A stretch of DNA of 64,000 nt, taken from the NCBI GenBank assembly GCA_023101885.1, contig JALPQD010000358.1, positions 2,142,761 through 2,206,760 of the forward strand. The letters run 5' to 3'. A program made the position numbers and the translations under genes. The DNA comes from Typhlomys cinereus (Eukaryota > Chordata > Mammalia > Rodentia > Platacanthomyidae). This document shows, in pieces, positions 1 to 9,310 of the stretch. Positions within the stretch are counted from its first letter, which is position 1, and every line of letters begins with the position of its first letter. A model generated the notes under the pieces. The model had not been told where the DNA came from, did no database searches, and worked only from the letters and a program-made list of their open reading frames with translations.

Positions 1-330
1 GTGGGGGATGGTCCAGCAGTTAAAGCACCTACCTTGCAAACAAAAGGACCAGAGTTCAGATCTCCAGGTTCCATGTAAATTGCCAGGTGGGTTTTGAGTC
101 CTCCTTATAATTCTATGTGGAAGGAAGAGATTTGGAATTCCCAGAGCAAGCTGGGTAGCCAAACCAGACATAATAGCATTCCTTGAGGTTAACTAAAGAC
201 CCAAGAAGAGTGATAGAGGATGATTCCTGAGATCACTCTTGGACCTCCACACACACGTGTCCCCCATGCTCACATGTGAAAATGCATCTACACATCCGTA
301 CCCTATATATACATTAAAAAATCTGTGTGA
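1..330 (+). repeat. B4/B3-like tRNA-derived SINE
   Basis: The start is a decayed tRNA-like head (GATGGTCCAGCAGTTAAAGC, then a B-box-like CAGAGTTCAGATCTCC). A body follows with the rodent signature of AGCAAGCTGGGTAGCCA, a GTGATAGAGGATGATTCCTG block, and then TGGACCTCCACACACACGTG. It ends in a CA-rich, A-rich tail. This order matches the composite rodent SINEs with a tRNA head and B1-like middle. It may be cut by the window edge. The exact subfamily is uncertain. Confidence 0.8.
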
Positions 331-1166
331 ATGTTAGTCTATCTGTCTTCACAAATGTATAAAAACATTCGTAGTTTGAAGATAAAGCAGCTGCATGCAT
401 CATCACTGTAAACTTGTCTACAATGCTTTCTCTCTCAACCTTCTGGAGGTTAAGATGAAAATCCCTTCCAGATCTACAATAGGAACATCATCACTAATTC
501 AAAAGCTTGAATGAAGGAACCCTGAATATCTGAATAAATATTTCATTGATACTTTTTTATTTATAAGCTACATTTTTTTACACAAAGAATGTAAAAGCTA
601 GACTTTAAAAAAATTAAACACCAAAGGGAAATAAAGAGTCTATGATAAGGAAAAGAAAAACTAGGGAAGCTCTGAAGAGACTGGTGAGGGGCACTGGCAG
701 AAATGCAAACCATATATTCTTGAAGACTTGCTTGTAAGAGCCTCTTATGATTTAAATCAAGAAGGAAAACATTAAGTTTTAAAACTGGCAGTGTCCATGA
801 GATAAAAATTACAACAATGGCTGACAGGAAGTACAGCCTCACTTGATATTAACAGTCAAAATAAATTTCACTCTGTCTCCCAGGGAAGAAGAAGATGCTG
901 CCATAAATATTATTCCAAGCCTCAACATTTTAAAGTTCAGCATATCAATTAAAGACACACTAGCTCCTGAGACAAATCTGCATCTCTACACAATGAGAAT
1001 TACCAGCACACAAAACACCAGCAGCCACGACCTGTCCTATCCTGTGGTCCACACTAACCACAGTGTCAAGGACCTTAACGCAATTCTAGAACACACAGTG
1101 TGTATTGTTTGTTTCTTTGGGGGTATATGGTGGGTTCTCTTGCTACTGTAGGATGCTTAAAAAATA
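331..1166. other. Unassigned AT-rich intronic sequence
   Basis: No recognisable gene or repeat. Short open frames on both strands at 561-842 and 843-1151 have no familiar motif, and the second runs into the L1 boundary. I read them as chance frames. Confidence 0.5.
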
Positions 1167-1542
1167 GTGGTTGAGCTCTATCAGATATGTGGTTAGTGAA
1201 GATTTTCTCCCATTCTGTGGTTTGCCTTTTTGCTTGGGTTACAATCTCTTTAGCTAAACAGAAGAAGTTGTTTAATTTCATAAGATCCCATTTGTTGAGT
1301 GTTGGTTCTAGTGCCTGTGCTATTGGATTTCTGTTTAGGAAGTGTTGGGCTAGACTAATCCGCTTGAGGGATTTCCCTACCCTTTCAACTAATATTGGCC
1401 TAATATTAAGGTTCTTGATTCATTTGGAGTTAATTTTTGTGCATGATGACAAGTGCAGGTCCAATTTCAATCTTCTGCATGTGGATATCCAGTTTTGCCA
1501 GCACCAGTTGTTGAAGATGTTGTTCTTTTTCCATCGAGTACT
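1167..1542 (-). mobile_element. L1 ORF2 segment, inverted 5' part of a twin-primed L1
   Basis: Read on the minus strand this is the L1 ORF2 C-terminal region, with the conserved run that ends in the 'PTEWEKIFTNHISDRA' type motif (frame 1075-1281). It ends at 1167 in CCACATATCTGATAGAG. In L1 the next bases are TAATATCCAGAG, which is where the plus-strand piece begins at about 1543. The 376-bp block is therefore inverted relative to the rest of the element with almost no loss, the standard product of twin priming. Confidence 0.88.
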
Positions 1543-2154
1543 ATTATCCAGAGTGTACCAAGAACACAAAACCTAAACACCAAGGAGATAAATAGCCCAA
1601 TTAAAAAATGGGCCTCAGAACTCAAAAGAAACTTTTCCAGGGACGAAAGTGAAATGTCTAGCAAATACCTTAAAAAAATGTTCCACATCCCTAGCCATCA
1701 GGGAAATGCAAATCATCAGAGAAATGCAAATATCATCTCACTTCAGTCAGGATGGTGAAAATTCACAATACCAACACCACCAAATGCTGGAGAGGATGTG
1801 GACAGAAGGGAACTCCCATACATTGCTGATGGGAATGCAACCACTCTTGCGATCAGTATGGTGATTTTTAAAAATATTAAGGATTGTAATGCCATATAGC
1901 CCTGCTATACCACTACTTGTAATAATCCTCCAAAATGCAGCAATTCACCACAGTGACATAAGCACCATGCTCATTGCAGCACTATTTACAATAGCAAAGT
2001 CATTGAATCAACCCAAATGGCCAACAGTTGATAAATAGATAAGGAAAATGTGATGCATTTATACAATGGAATACTACTCAGTTATTAAAAAAGATGAGTT
2101 AATGAAATTTGCCAGGAAATGGATGGATTTAGAAGAAATTATATTGAGTGAATA
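1543..2154 (+). mobile_element. L1 ORF2 3' end, sense part of the twin-primed L1
   Basis: Starts TATCCAGAGTGTACCAAGAA and continues through familiar L1 landmarks: AATGCAAATCATCAG, GGATGTGGACAGAAGGGAA, CCCAAATGGCCAACAG, ACAATGGAATACTACTCAG and AATGGATGGATTTAGAAGAA. The frame is broken by several stops and indels, so it encodes no functional protein. It is interrupted at 2155 by a solo LTR and resumes at 2710. Confidence 0.9.
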
Positions 2155-2703
2155 TGTGGGGGTTGCTAGGCCCAGAAGTCTGCTCTCTGGATAAATTAGC
2201 AACTGAATGGGCCTTGAGTGACTCCTCCCTTGCGCGGCTGAGTTTCCCTCTTGTCTGCAAGACAATGATAGGCTGAACTCCCTCCTTGGAAGTTGAGAAA
2301 ACTAGAGAAACTGCCTGGGCTGTTCCATCCTCCCTATCAGTTCTTTCCTGCCTATCTAAAGAGATGTTAATGCACGGACCAGGTAACTGTTTTGAAGCAT
2401 ACAAGGTCCATTCCCTTCTAGCAACTAGGTAACATGCCTGTTTAGCATACCTGGAGATATGTCTGCCTCACGGCAATTGGGTGTCACTCTTGACTTCTCT
2501 TTGTTAACCAAAATGTATGCATTTTACATAGTCCTGTAAAGAATTTGGCCCAGCTTCTTGATTATAAAAACCCTGTATGTTACAATAAAGTTGGCTTGAA
2601 TGATAGCCGACATCCAAGACCCCCTCTGACCCATTCCTACCGCTCCCACTTCAGATTTCCATATTTGTAGATTCGGGTTCATGCTGGTTCCTGGGCCTGG
2701 ACA
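2155..2703 (+). mobile_element. Solo LTR, class II (ERVK-like), nested in L1
   Basis: The 549-bp element starts TGTGGGGG and ends GGACA, so it has TG...CA termini. It is flanked by a perfect 6-bp duplication, TGAATA, at 2149-2154 and 2704-2709. Six-bp duplications are typical of class II (ERVK/IAP-like) retroviruses. The surrounding L1 reads continuously when the LTR and one TGAATA copy are removed. No internal viral sequence remains, so this is a solo LTR left by LTR-LTR recombination. A diverged relative lies on the minus strand at 24229-24560. Confidence 0.88.
2563..2589 (+). promoter_or_regulatory. LTR core promoter (TATA) and poly(A) signal
   Basis: Inside the solo LTR, TATAAAA lies at 2563-2569 and AATAAA at 2584-2589. 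The two signals are only about 15 bp apart, which implies a very short R region. The same arrangement (TATAAAT, then AATAAA) is kept in the related LTR at 24229-24560, which supports the assignment. Whether the promoter is active today cannot be seen. Confidence 0.6.
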
Positions 2704-2709
2704 TGAATA

Positions 2710-3465
2710 TCCCAGGCACAGAAAGTTAGACGCCATATGTACTCCCTTATAAGTGGATCCTGGTTCCAAACCTACTCAATGACATATTAAATGACCTTTG
2801 ATATCAATTGGGATGCAGCTAACGGCCATGCAGGAACAGCAAAACTGAAAACAACAACAACCATAATTCAGAACACCAAAGACCCTACATTATTCGCCTG
2901 GAACCAGACCAGCCAAATCTCTCTCCATTCTAAAGCTCAGAGAACCTTGCAGAGGAGAAGATGGCAAGATTGTAAAACCCTAAAGATGGGGAGAATCAAC
3001 AATATTCACGATGCGCCACACAAGCCAGGATATAGCCACAATGTGATTGGACCTTGCCTGACATGCACGATGGCTGACATGTCACCAACCCCCCAAAGTC
3101 TAGCATGGATCACAGAGCAGAAGCCTTCAGGCAGTAGGATCCTTAGAGACAAGGGATTAAACATTCATAATAGAGTTCCCAAGCTAGTGGGCAGCCCAAG
3201 AAGGGGCCCCAAGTTATGCCACTAAGTCCTGAACCCTTGCTAGGGTAGAGGACTCACAGGGAGGATCAGTGCCCACAGAAATGGATGTTCTGGGGGATGG
3301 GAAGGAGGAAGCAGTAGGCACCAAGAGAGGGGAAAGAAGGAAGGGGGTGAGAGGGAAGAGAAAGGAGGGAAAGTACAGTGGGGAATGATAGGGGAGAAGA
3401 CAGGGGGGTGTACCTATTGACCTTGTAAGATTAGGCAAAAATAAAATGTGTAATAAAATATTAGT
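2710..3465 (+). mobile_element. L1 3' end and 3'UTR (rest of the twin-primed L1)
   Basis: Resumes with CCCAGGCACAGAAAG and ATGTACTCCCTTATAAGTGG, the usual end of L1 ORF2 and start of the 3'UTR. It then runs through a G-rich polypurine tract at about 3285-3410 and ends near TTAGGCAAAAATAAAATGTG. The purine-rich 3'UTR is typical of rodent L1. The small frames here (2791-3225 plus, 3214-3471 minus) are UTR shadows. Confidence 0.85.
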
Positions 3466-3640
3466 GGTCACCTAGATGACAGAAATGTGATTTTTAAAAT
3501 GCCTCCATAAATGGCCAAATGTCTCCTAGGGGACAAATCTGCTTCTGATTAAGAATCAGTAAATTGTAAGATAGAGAGGCACAAGAAGTCACATGCCCTT
3601 TCACAGGAAGTCAAATTCAACACAAATACAATATACACAG

Positions 3641-3884
3641 GCACACCTGCACATGCGCACCTGCACGCGCGCACCTGCACGCGCGCACCTGCACATGCAC
3701 ACCTGCACATGCACACCTGCACGCGCGCACCTGAACACGCACACCTGCACATGCACACCTGAACACGCACACCTGCACACGCACACCTGCACACGCACAC
3801 CTGAACACGCACACCTGCACACGCACACCTGCACACGCACACCTGAACACGCACACCTGCACACGCACACCTGCACATGCGCAC
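3641..3884. repeat. 14-bp minisatellite with 42-bp higher-order repeat
   Basis: About 17 copies of a 14-bp unit close to ACACGCACACCTGC. The variant GAACACGC starts at 3733, 3761, 3803 and 3845. The last two steps are exactly 42 bp, which is three units, so a trimer has been amplified as a block. The left side carries CACGCGCGCAC variants rich in CpG. Alternating purine-pyrimidine sequence makes Z-DNA plausible. The four overlapping open frames here are products of the repeat and are not genes. Confidence 0.95.
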
Positions 3885-3994
3885 AGACATTTTAAACAAC
3901 GTTCAGAACCAGGTGCCAGCCATGTTTATCACCAACAGTCCTGGTGATTCTGACCAGCTAACTCCTCGTTCCAACCTGGCAACCCTTTCCTTTT

Positions 3995-4078
3995 TTTTTT
4001 TTTTTTTTTTAATTTTTTTTTTATTATTATTATTTATTCAACTGTGTGCATATGCATGTGTGTGTGCGCGTGCGCGTC

Positions 4079-4112
<34 letters not shown>

Positions 4113-4313
4113 GAACCACGGACGAATTCGCGAACCACCATGGACGCCTCCACCTCCTTCTGCCCCGGGATTCACAGGCTCCGCCCTACCAGGACCAGAA
4201 GCGCAGGCTGCCCCCGCTTCTGCCTGGCGTCTATACGTGGGATCTGGGATCCGAACTCGGGACCTTCCTCCTGCAAGACGGAGGCTTAACCCCTGAGCCA
4301 CCTCTCCAGCCCC
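3995..4313 (-). repeat. Young full-length tRNA-derived SINE, long form
   Basis: On the minus strand it starts GGGGCTGGAGAGGTGGCTCA (A box TGGCTCAGGGG), with a B box GAGTTCGGATCC. An unusual CpG-rich body follows (about 4115-4230), then a TG/CA tail (4062-4112 on plus) and a long A-rich tail. A 14-bp duplication, AACCCTTTCCTTTT, flanks it at 3981-3994 and 4314-4327. The intact duplication and many retained CpGs mark a recent insertion. The body does not resemble mouse or rat B2 as I know it. Confidence 0.92.
4062..4112. repeat. (TG)n/(CGTG) microsatellite in the SINE tail
   Basis: TG dinucleotides with GCGC interruptions form part of the 3' tail of the minus-strand SINE. The frames 4044-4429 (plus) and 4038-4301 (minus) simply read through the SINE. 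Confidence 0.9.
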
Positions 4314-4327
4314 AACCCTTTCCTTTT

Positions 4328-5288
4328 ACAACAAGGACTAAATTTTGTCCACTGTACTTTATGAGCATGAATTATGTGAAGTATACTTTCATATCCTATT
4401 TATTTGAATGTTATAATGTTGCCAAATGAACTAGTAGCTTTTTCCTTTGTATAACTGAATAGCATTGCATTGTTTAAAGCAACCACAAGTCTGTTTATCC
4501 ATTTAACGGTTGCCCGGTCGTCCTTTAACACAACTTAAGAATTTGTATCACGTCCCATACAAATGTCAAACACACTGAGAAATGATACCAGTAGCTGGGG
4601 AAGAACTTCTCAGAGATAATTCTACATATGGGTAGGTGGGTATAAATCCTTTGGAAGGCAGTAAATTATCTCTGTTGTACAGAATGCCCACATGGAAGAT
4701 CTACTTTAGGCCTTCAGGCCAGAAGATGTCCAAGCTGTTTGAAGTGCTTGTGTTATGTCTTCAGAAGTTCTTATAAAATGTATTAAGAAAAAAAGCCATC
4801 TGTTTAAGCATTTCCTGTTAACCAAGTTAAATTATAAAACAAACATATTATAATTCATTGTCCACATGTTTTGACTAAATGATCCACAAATGCCTAAAGC
4901 AACAAAAACTTTCAGTCAAAGAGCATCAGCGTTTCCTTTGCATACTTCTTTCTTTAAGATTTAGTCATTAAAAGCAAATATCTGGCAGTGGTGGGAACAT
5001 GACTGACCATGCATGAAGACAGGTATGTCTGGATAACTGTCGTCATGTTTAAATCAGAAGACTCACTATTCACAGAGGATGCAACTTGAATTTCACATGA
5101 TGTATGGACATAATGTTTTAGCATGAACTACAAACAGATTAATTCATAATAATAGAAATGCAAGTTTAATATTTATCACACTCGCCCATGAGTGAAAGCC
5201 CACAGCCATGAATTTATGAATATTTCAGAGTAAAATCTTTCCCAGACCAAAACGGCTAGAACCTTAAAAACATACTGCAAAAATACAG
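4328..5288. other. Unassigned intronic sequence
   Basis: AT-rich sequence without a recognisable repeat, exon or long open frame on either strand. Confidence 0.5.
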
Positions 5289-5375
5289 CGCTCTTGGGCA
5301 GGGCTCAGTGGGAGAGTGTGTGCTCTGCATATGCAATGTCCTGAACTCCAACATTGGCAACCCACTCCCAAGCAC
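5289..5375 (+). repeat. ID-like SINE, degenerate
   Basis: TCTTGGGCAGGGCTCAGTGG, then GAGAGTGTGTGCTCTGCATA and CTGAACTCCAACATTGGCAA follow the order of a tRNA-Ala-derived ID/B4 head (A box GGCTCAGTGG, decayed B box). Heavily mutated and lacks a clear tail. Confidence 0.65.
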
Positions 5376-5772
5376 AAGGGTCATTTTCATCTGAAGAATG
5401 CTAAAAGGCAAAACCATCCAGCATTCTCTGTCTTATTTTCTATTAATGACTTCAAAAAGATACATAAAACCTTTATAAAAATACAATAATGGAAAGCTTT
5501 GATTATGAATGAATATCCATAAAACGGACAGAGATGCTAGGATTGCAACATATAAAAAAAGTGTCAATATAAAAGTAATGATATACATATACATGTTATT
5601 TGCCAAACTTTGATGTTACTCATACTTTCCTCCTTGACTTGTTCTCACTAAGTATCTGATTTATATTATTATCATGCTATTACATTAAAATATCTAATTT
5701 TGAGCAAAACCACAACAAAAAACAAATCATGAGATATCAAAAATCAAGAAAAAATCAAATTGACACCACCAC
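5376..5772. other. Unassigned intronic sequence
   Basis: AT-rich and of low complexity in places, with no gene or clear repeat recognised. Confidence 0.5.
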
Positions 5773-5774
5773 CC

Positions 5775-5775
<1 letters not shown>

Positions 5776-5817
<42 letters not shown>
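5776..5817. repeat. (CA)n microsatellite
   Basis: About 21 uninterrupted CA dinucleotides, a likely length-polymorphic site. Confidence 0.97.
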
Positions 5818-5819
<2 letters not shown>

Positions 5820-5882
5820 CTGCTGGCAGATCTGAAGACAAACATTTTGAACAGCTCTCTTACAGATGAGAAAAGAGTACCA

Positions 5883-6050
5883 GAAAGATTGCTTAGCCAG
5901 TAAAGTGGCACGTGTGCATGTGTAAAGACCTGAGGTCAATCCCAAATCCCAAAGGCTTTCAAGAGATAATCAATTCCTTAGGATTGTTCTCTAGACCTTT
6001 ACATGTACCTGTGGCACGTTTCTACACACACACACACACACATAATAAGT
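5883..6050 (+). repeat. B2/B3-like SINE, degenerate
   Basis: GAAAGATTGCTTAGCCAGTA (A-box region), CCTGAGGTCAATCCCAAATC (B-box region), then CTAGACCTTTACATGTACCT and an (AC)n tail at 6023-6042 followed by AATAAG. The order fits a rodent tRNA-derived SINE of the B3 kind. Confidence 0.72.
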
Positions 6051-6239
6051 TTTTAAAAATATTGGCAGATGTGGAATCTGCAAAACATTATATATAAACA
6101 AAATAGAAATGTCAATGTAAAGACAAAAATCCAAAAGAGCAAAGAAGGAGAAGAAGAAACGAAAGGAGGGAAGAAGGAAAAGAATGAAGGAGGGGGGGGA
6201 AAGAGAGCCAGGAGTTAATAGATTTTGAAGGAGAATTTG

Positions 6240-7545
6240 AGCAAACGGATGAAACAACGGATGTGAAGCATGGAATATGAAAATGAATGAGTCTGAGAAA
6301 TAAATAAAATCATTGAATCAAAATGAACAGACCCTGAAATAACCACAGGACATCATGAAGCAGAAGAGAGTAAACATTGTGGAAGTCCTAGAATAGTCAC
6401 TGAGGAAAAAAAACAAACAGAAAGGATGTTTCAAAAGTCTCAAACTTGATGAAAGATGTGAATATGAATATCCAAGAAGCTTCACACACTCGAAGTGAAG
6501 CAATGGCAATGTCACCTTCAGCAAAACACACTAACATAAATTCCCAGAGGACAGAATTTTGGAAGCTGCAAGACAGAAACAACGTGTTGCATCCAAGTAA
6601 CTTGCAAAGAATTATGAGCAAATTTGTTAGAAAGTTTGGAGACTAGAAAATAGTAGTAGGACGATAAGTTCAAACTGTTAGAAGAAAAAAAAACACAATA
6701 AAAAGTTTTGTATTGGGAAAATATTTTCAGAAATAAGGGTCTAGATGGAGAAAACTAAGGTGGCTCCCAATAAAAGTCGAGATGCTAAGCTCCTTATTGT
6801 CAGATGATTACTGAAGGAGGAAAACAAAAAAATATTTTGGAAGCTCAAGAATCAAGAAAGGTTTTTAAAAGATTTTAAAATTAGCTTGAAGTCATATGAA
6901 GGAATGAAAATTTCAATATGGTAGATGAAAATGTAAAAATGTGGACAATGATGAAGCTAGTATTAGTATAACAGTTTTTGACATTGCTGTTTTGGTTTTC
7001 TACTCAATTTAAGACTGATGCATCCCAAAGAATTAGGTGATGCTTCTATCCACACACTGTGTGAAGATGTGAACGGAAGGAATGGGAGTGACTGGGGTAA
7101 AGAAGAGAGATAAGAAAGAGAGTTTGTGTGTAAAGTGGTATATGTCAAATTTACAGCAGGATTTTAGAATGTTAAATATGATCACTGTGATAGTCTCAAA
7201 GAAAATCTGCTAAAGAATATAGAGAAGAAAATGAGAAAGGAACTGAAATATTTACTCTAAATCTTATCTGAACATTAAACAGACACTAATGCAAGAAAGG
7301 ATGAACAGACAAGTTTAGGGTAAGTGGAAATAAATAGTAAAAGAAAAAGTCACCCTTATCAGTGATGACTTCATATGTAAATGGAGTAAACTCCAATCAA
7401 AATCAGAGATTGGAAAATTAGATAAAAGCACACCAGGACTCTAAGTATCCATAAAAAACAGTGTAAATGCAATGGCATCAATATTGAAAGTGAAAGGATG
7501 AGAAAAGCTATTCTCTGGAATAGTAACCAGAAGAGGGCAAGAGAA
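6240..7545 (+). mobile_element. Ancient L1M/HAL1-like element, 5' and middle part
   Basis: Landmarks in order: CTCAAACTTGATGAAAGATG and ATATCCAAGAAGCTTCACAC (old mammalian L1 untranslated/ORF1 region), GCTTGAAGTCATATGAAGGA, then TATGTAAATGGAGTAAACTC and GAAAGTGAAAGGATGAGAAA with TAACCAGAAGAGGGCAAGAG (start of ORF2). All frames are destroyed. The left limit is uncertain and may reach about 6100. The element continues beyond the SINE at 7742-7968. Confidence 0.72.
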
Positions 7546-7741
7546 CATACACATGCATGCACACACACACAAATATACATACCCTTCACACATACATCAT
7601 ATGCAAGCACAGTAATTACAAATTTAAAAAAATAAAGAAGATGATAAAGACATAAAAAGCTTAAAACTAATGAATGAATCCAGCCAAATAGCAGGATATG
7701 AAACCAAAATGAAAATTCAGCTCTGTTTACACTAGTAAGCT

Positions 7742-7968
7742 GCGTTAGCTGGCATGGTGGTCGTCTCCAAACCTAACAACCTGAGTTTGATTCCTGGAAA
7801 CAATATTATGGAAGGAGAGAACTTAATCCCACAAGTTGGTATAGCATTGAATCTGTATATTGCCTTTAGTAGGATGGTCATTTTTATGATGTTGATTCTG
7901 CCAATCCAGGAACATGGGAGGTCTTTCCACCTTCTGGTGTTGCATTCACACATAAATAAATAGATAAG
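7742..7968 (+). repeat. B3-like SINE carrying an internal L1 fragment
   Basis: The left part reads AACCTGAGTTTGATTCCTGG, ATTATGGAAGGAGAGAACTT and AATCCCACAAGTTG, which is the B3 body. The right end, CATTCACACATAAATAAATA, is the B3 tail. Between them, where the B3 'CCTCTGACCTCCAC' block should be, lies an L1 fragment (7838-7938). Confidence 0.7.
7838..7938 (-). mobile_element. Short internal L1 ORF2 fragment inside the SINE
   Basis: On the minus strand it reads as L1 ORF2: AAGGTGGAAAGACCTCCCAT, GGATTGGCAGAATCAACATC, ATACAGATTCAATGCTATAC. It has no L1 3' end or poly(A), so it is not a normal L1 insertion. It looks much better preserved than the old L1 around it, so it came from a younger source copy. 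Confidence 0.75.
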
Positions 7969-7979
7969 TAAATAAAAAA

Positions 7980-8835
7980 TTTAAAAATAGCTATATTTAT
8001 ATATGCCAACAATGAACAATGTAAACTGAATCCCATTTACAACAGCATCATAATACACTGAGTTTGACATTTAAGCAAGAAACTAAAACTCTCATATGAT
8101 AAAAACTGAAAGAAAAATAAATGCAGCTGTACAAGTCCACACATTAGAAGATGTGATAATGCTAAGTATAAATCCTGCCCACACAGCCTACAAAGTCAAT
8201 GCAACCCTCCAGCCCACCCTAAGGATACTTTTATCAAAAACATATGAAACAAACCCAAAATTCATGTATGCTCTCAATGAGCACCAAATAGCCAAAGCAC
8301 TCTTGAAAAAGAACAAACTAAAAGACCGGACCTTCCTGATTTCAAAACACAAAGCTACTGTGACTAACCTAGTATGGTTCAGGCATAAATCACATATGTG
8401 GAGTAATGGATGGAATAAACAGCCCAGAAACATACCCTTACATGCATTGTCAAGAGATTTTGACAAGCGTGTCAAGAGAGGTTATTTTTCAAATGAACGA
8501 TGCTAGGAAAATTGAAAGCAGAAGAATGGGGCTGGACTCTTCCTCAACATCATAAGGAAAATAAACTGAAATTAGAACAAAAATTTGAACATAAAATTCA
8601 TAGAAAAGCATGCAAAGCAAAAGCTTTCTCACTAGAATCAAGATTGATCTTTCCAGATGACATCAAAAGCATAAGCAAGAAAGTAGAAAAAGGAAAAACT
8701 AGATTACATGATTTAAAAAACATGTGCAGCAAAACAATCTCAAGAGTAGGTTCACAGCCCACAGAATGGGAGAAAAATTTTATAAATCATATAATTTTTT
8801 TCAGATTTATAAATCTGAAAAGAGATAAATACCTA
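7980..8835 (+). mobile_element. Ancient L1M ORF2 (continuation)
   Basis: Contains ACTGAATCCCATTTACAACA, AATAGCCAAAGCACTCTTGA, ACAAAGCTACTGTGACTAAC, CCCAGAAACATACCCTTACA and CACAGAATGGGAGAAAAATT, which are successive landmarks of the L1 ORF2 C-terminal half. The open frames at 8096-8506 and 8500-8841 are surviving pieces of this ORF with a frame change between them, so no intact protein remains. Confidence 0.8.
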
Positions 8836-8933
8836 GAGTAATATCTTAAAACATATCTCCATACACACACATATATATCCATATATAATATATAACTATG
8901 ATATATGTACATTAATTCATACATGCCCTTATG

Positions 8934-8939
8934 TGCGCG

Positions 8940-8998
<59 letters not shown>
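8934..8998. repeat. (CA)n with CGCG start
   Basis: GCGCGCACGCGCGCAC leads into about 25 CA dinucleotides. Z-DNA-prone and probably variable in length. Confidence 0.96.
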
Positions 8999-9019
8999 CC
9001 AAGTCTTAAAACTCAACAG

Positions 9020-9095
9020 CAGGCTGTTGAGAAATTGCTCAGTGACACAGTGCTTGTGCAGCCCTGGGTTCCACCAGCAGCCGTAGAAAAATACT
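9020..9095 (+). repeat. ID/B4-like SINE head, degenerate
   Basis: GAGAAATTGCTCAGTGACAC and AGTGCTTGTGCAGCCCTGGG followed by an A-rich tail (AAAATACTAAAACAAAAACC) resemble a short tRNA-Ala-derived SINE. Confidence 0.6.
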
Positions 9096-9099
9096 AAAA

Positions 9100-9310
9100 C
9101 AAAAACCCCTGAACAAGGAATTACTAAAAAATAGAGGGAAAAAAAGACAAAGGACTTGAAAGCTATTTCCACAAAAACATATAATTAGCCTATAATCATG
9201 TTAAAATGTTCAACACTGCTAATCATCAGGGCAATGCAAATCAAGGCAGGAACCCATTTGTATAGCTACTGTTTATATAAAGCAGAAAACGGTGTTTGCA
9301 GAGATAGAAC
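9100..9310 (+). mobile_element. Ancient L1M, 3' piece
   Basis: TTAAAATGTTCAACACTGCT, AATCATCAGGGCAATGCAAA and TCAAGGCAGGAACCCATTTG match the L1 ORF2 3' region that should follow the block ending at 8835. This is the same insertion split by the CA array and the SINE. Confidence 0.68.

Noticed and set aside
1187..1576. 129-residue plus-strand frame
   Set aside because: It is the antisense of L1 ORF2.
3549..3899. Four overlapping Cys/Arg/Val- or His/Thr-rich open frames
   Set aside because: They are translations of the 14-bp minisatellite, which keeps frames open by chance of its unit length.
8096..8841. Two adjacent plus-strand frames (136 and 113 residues)
   Set aside because: They are broken pieces of an ancient L1 ORF2, not host genes.
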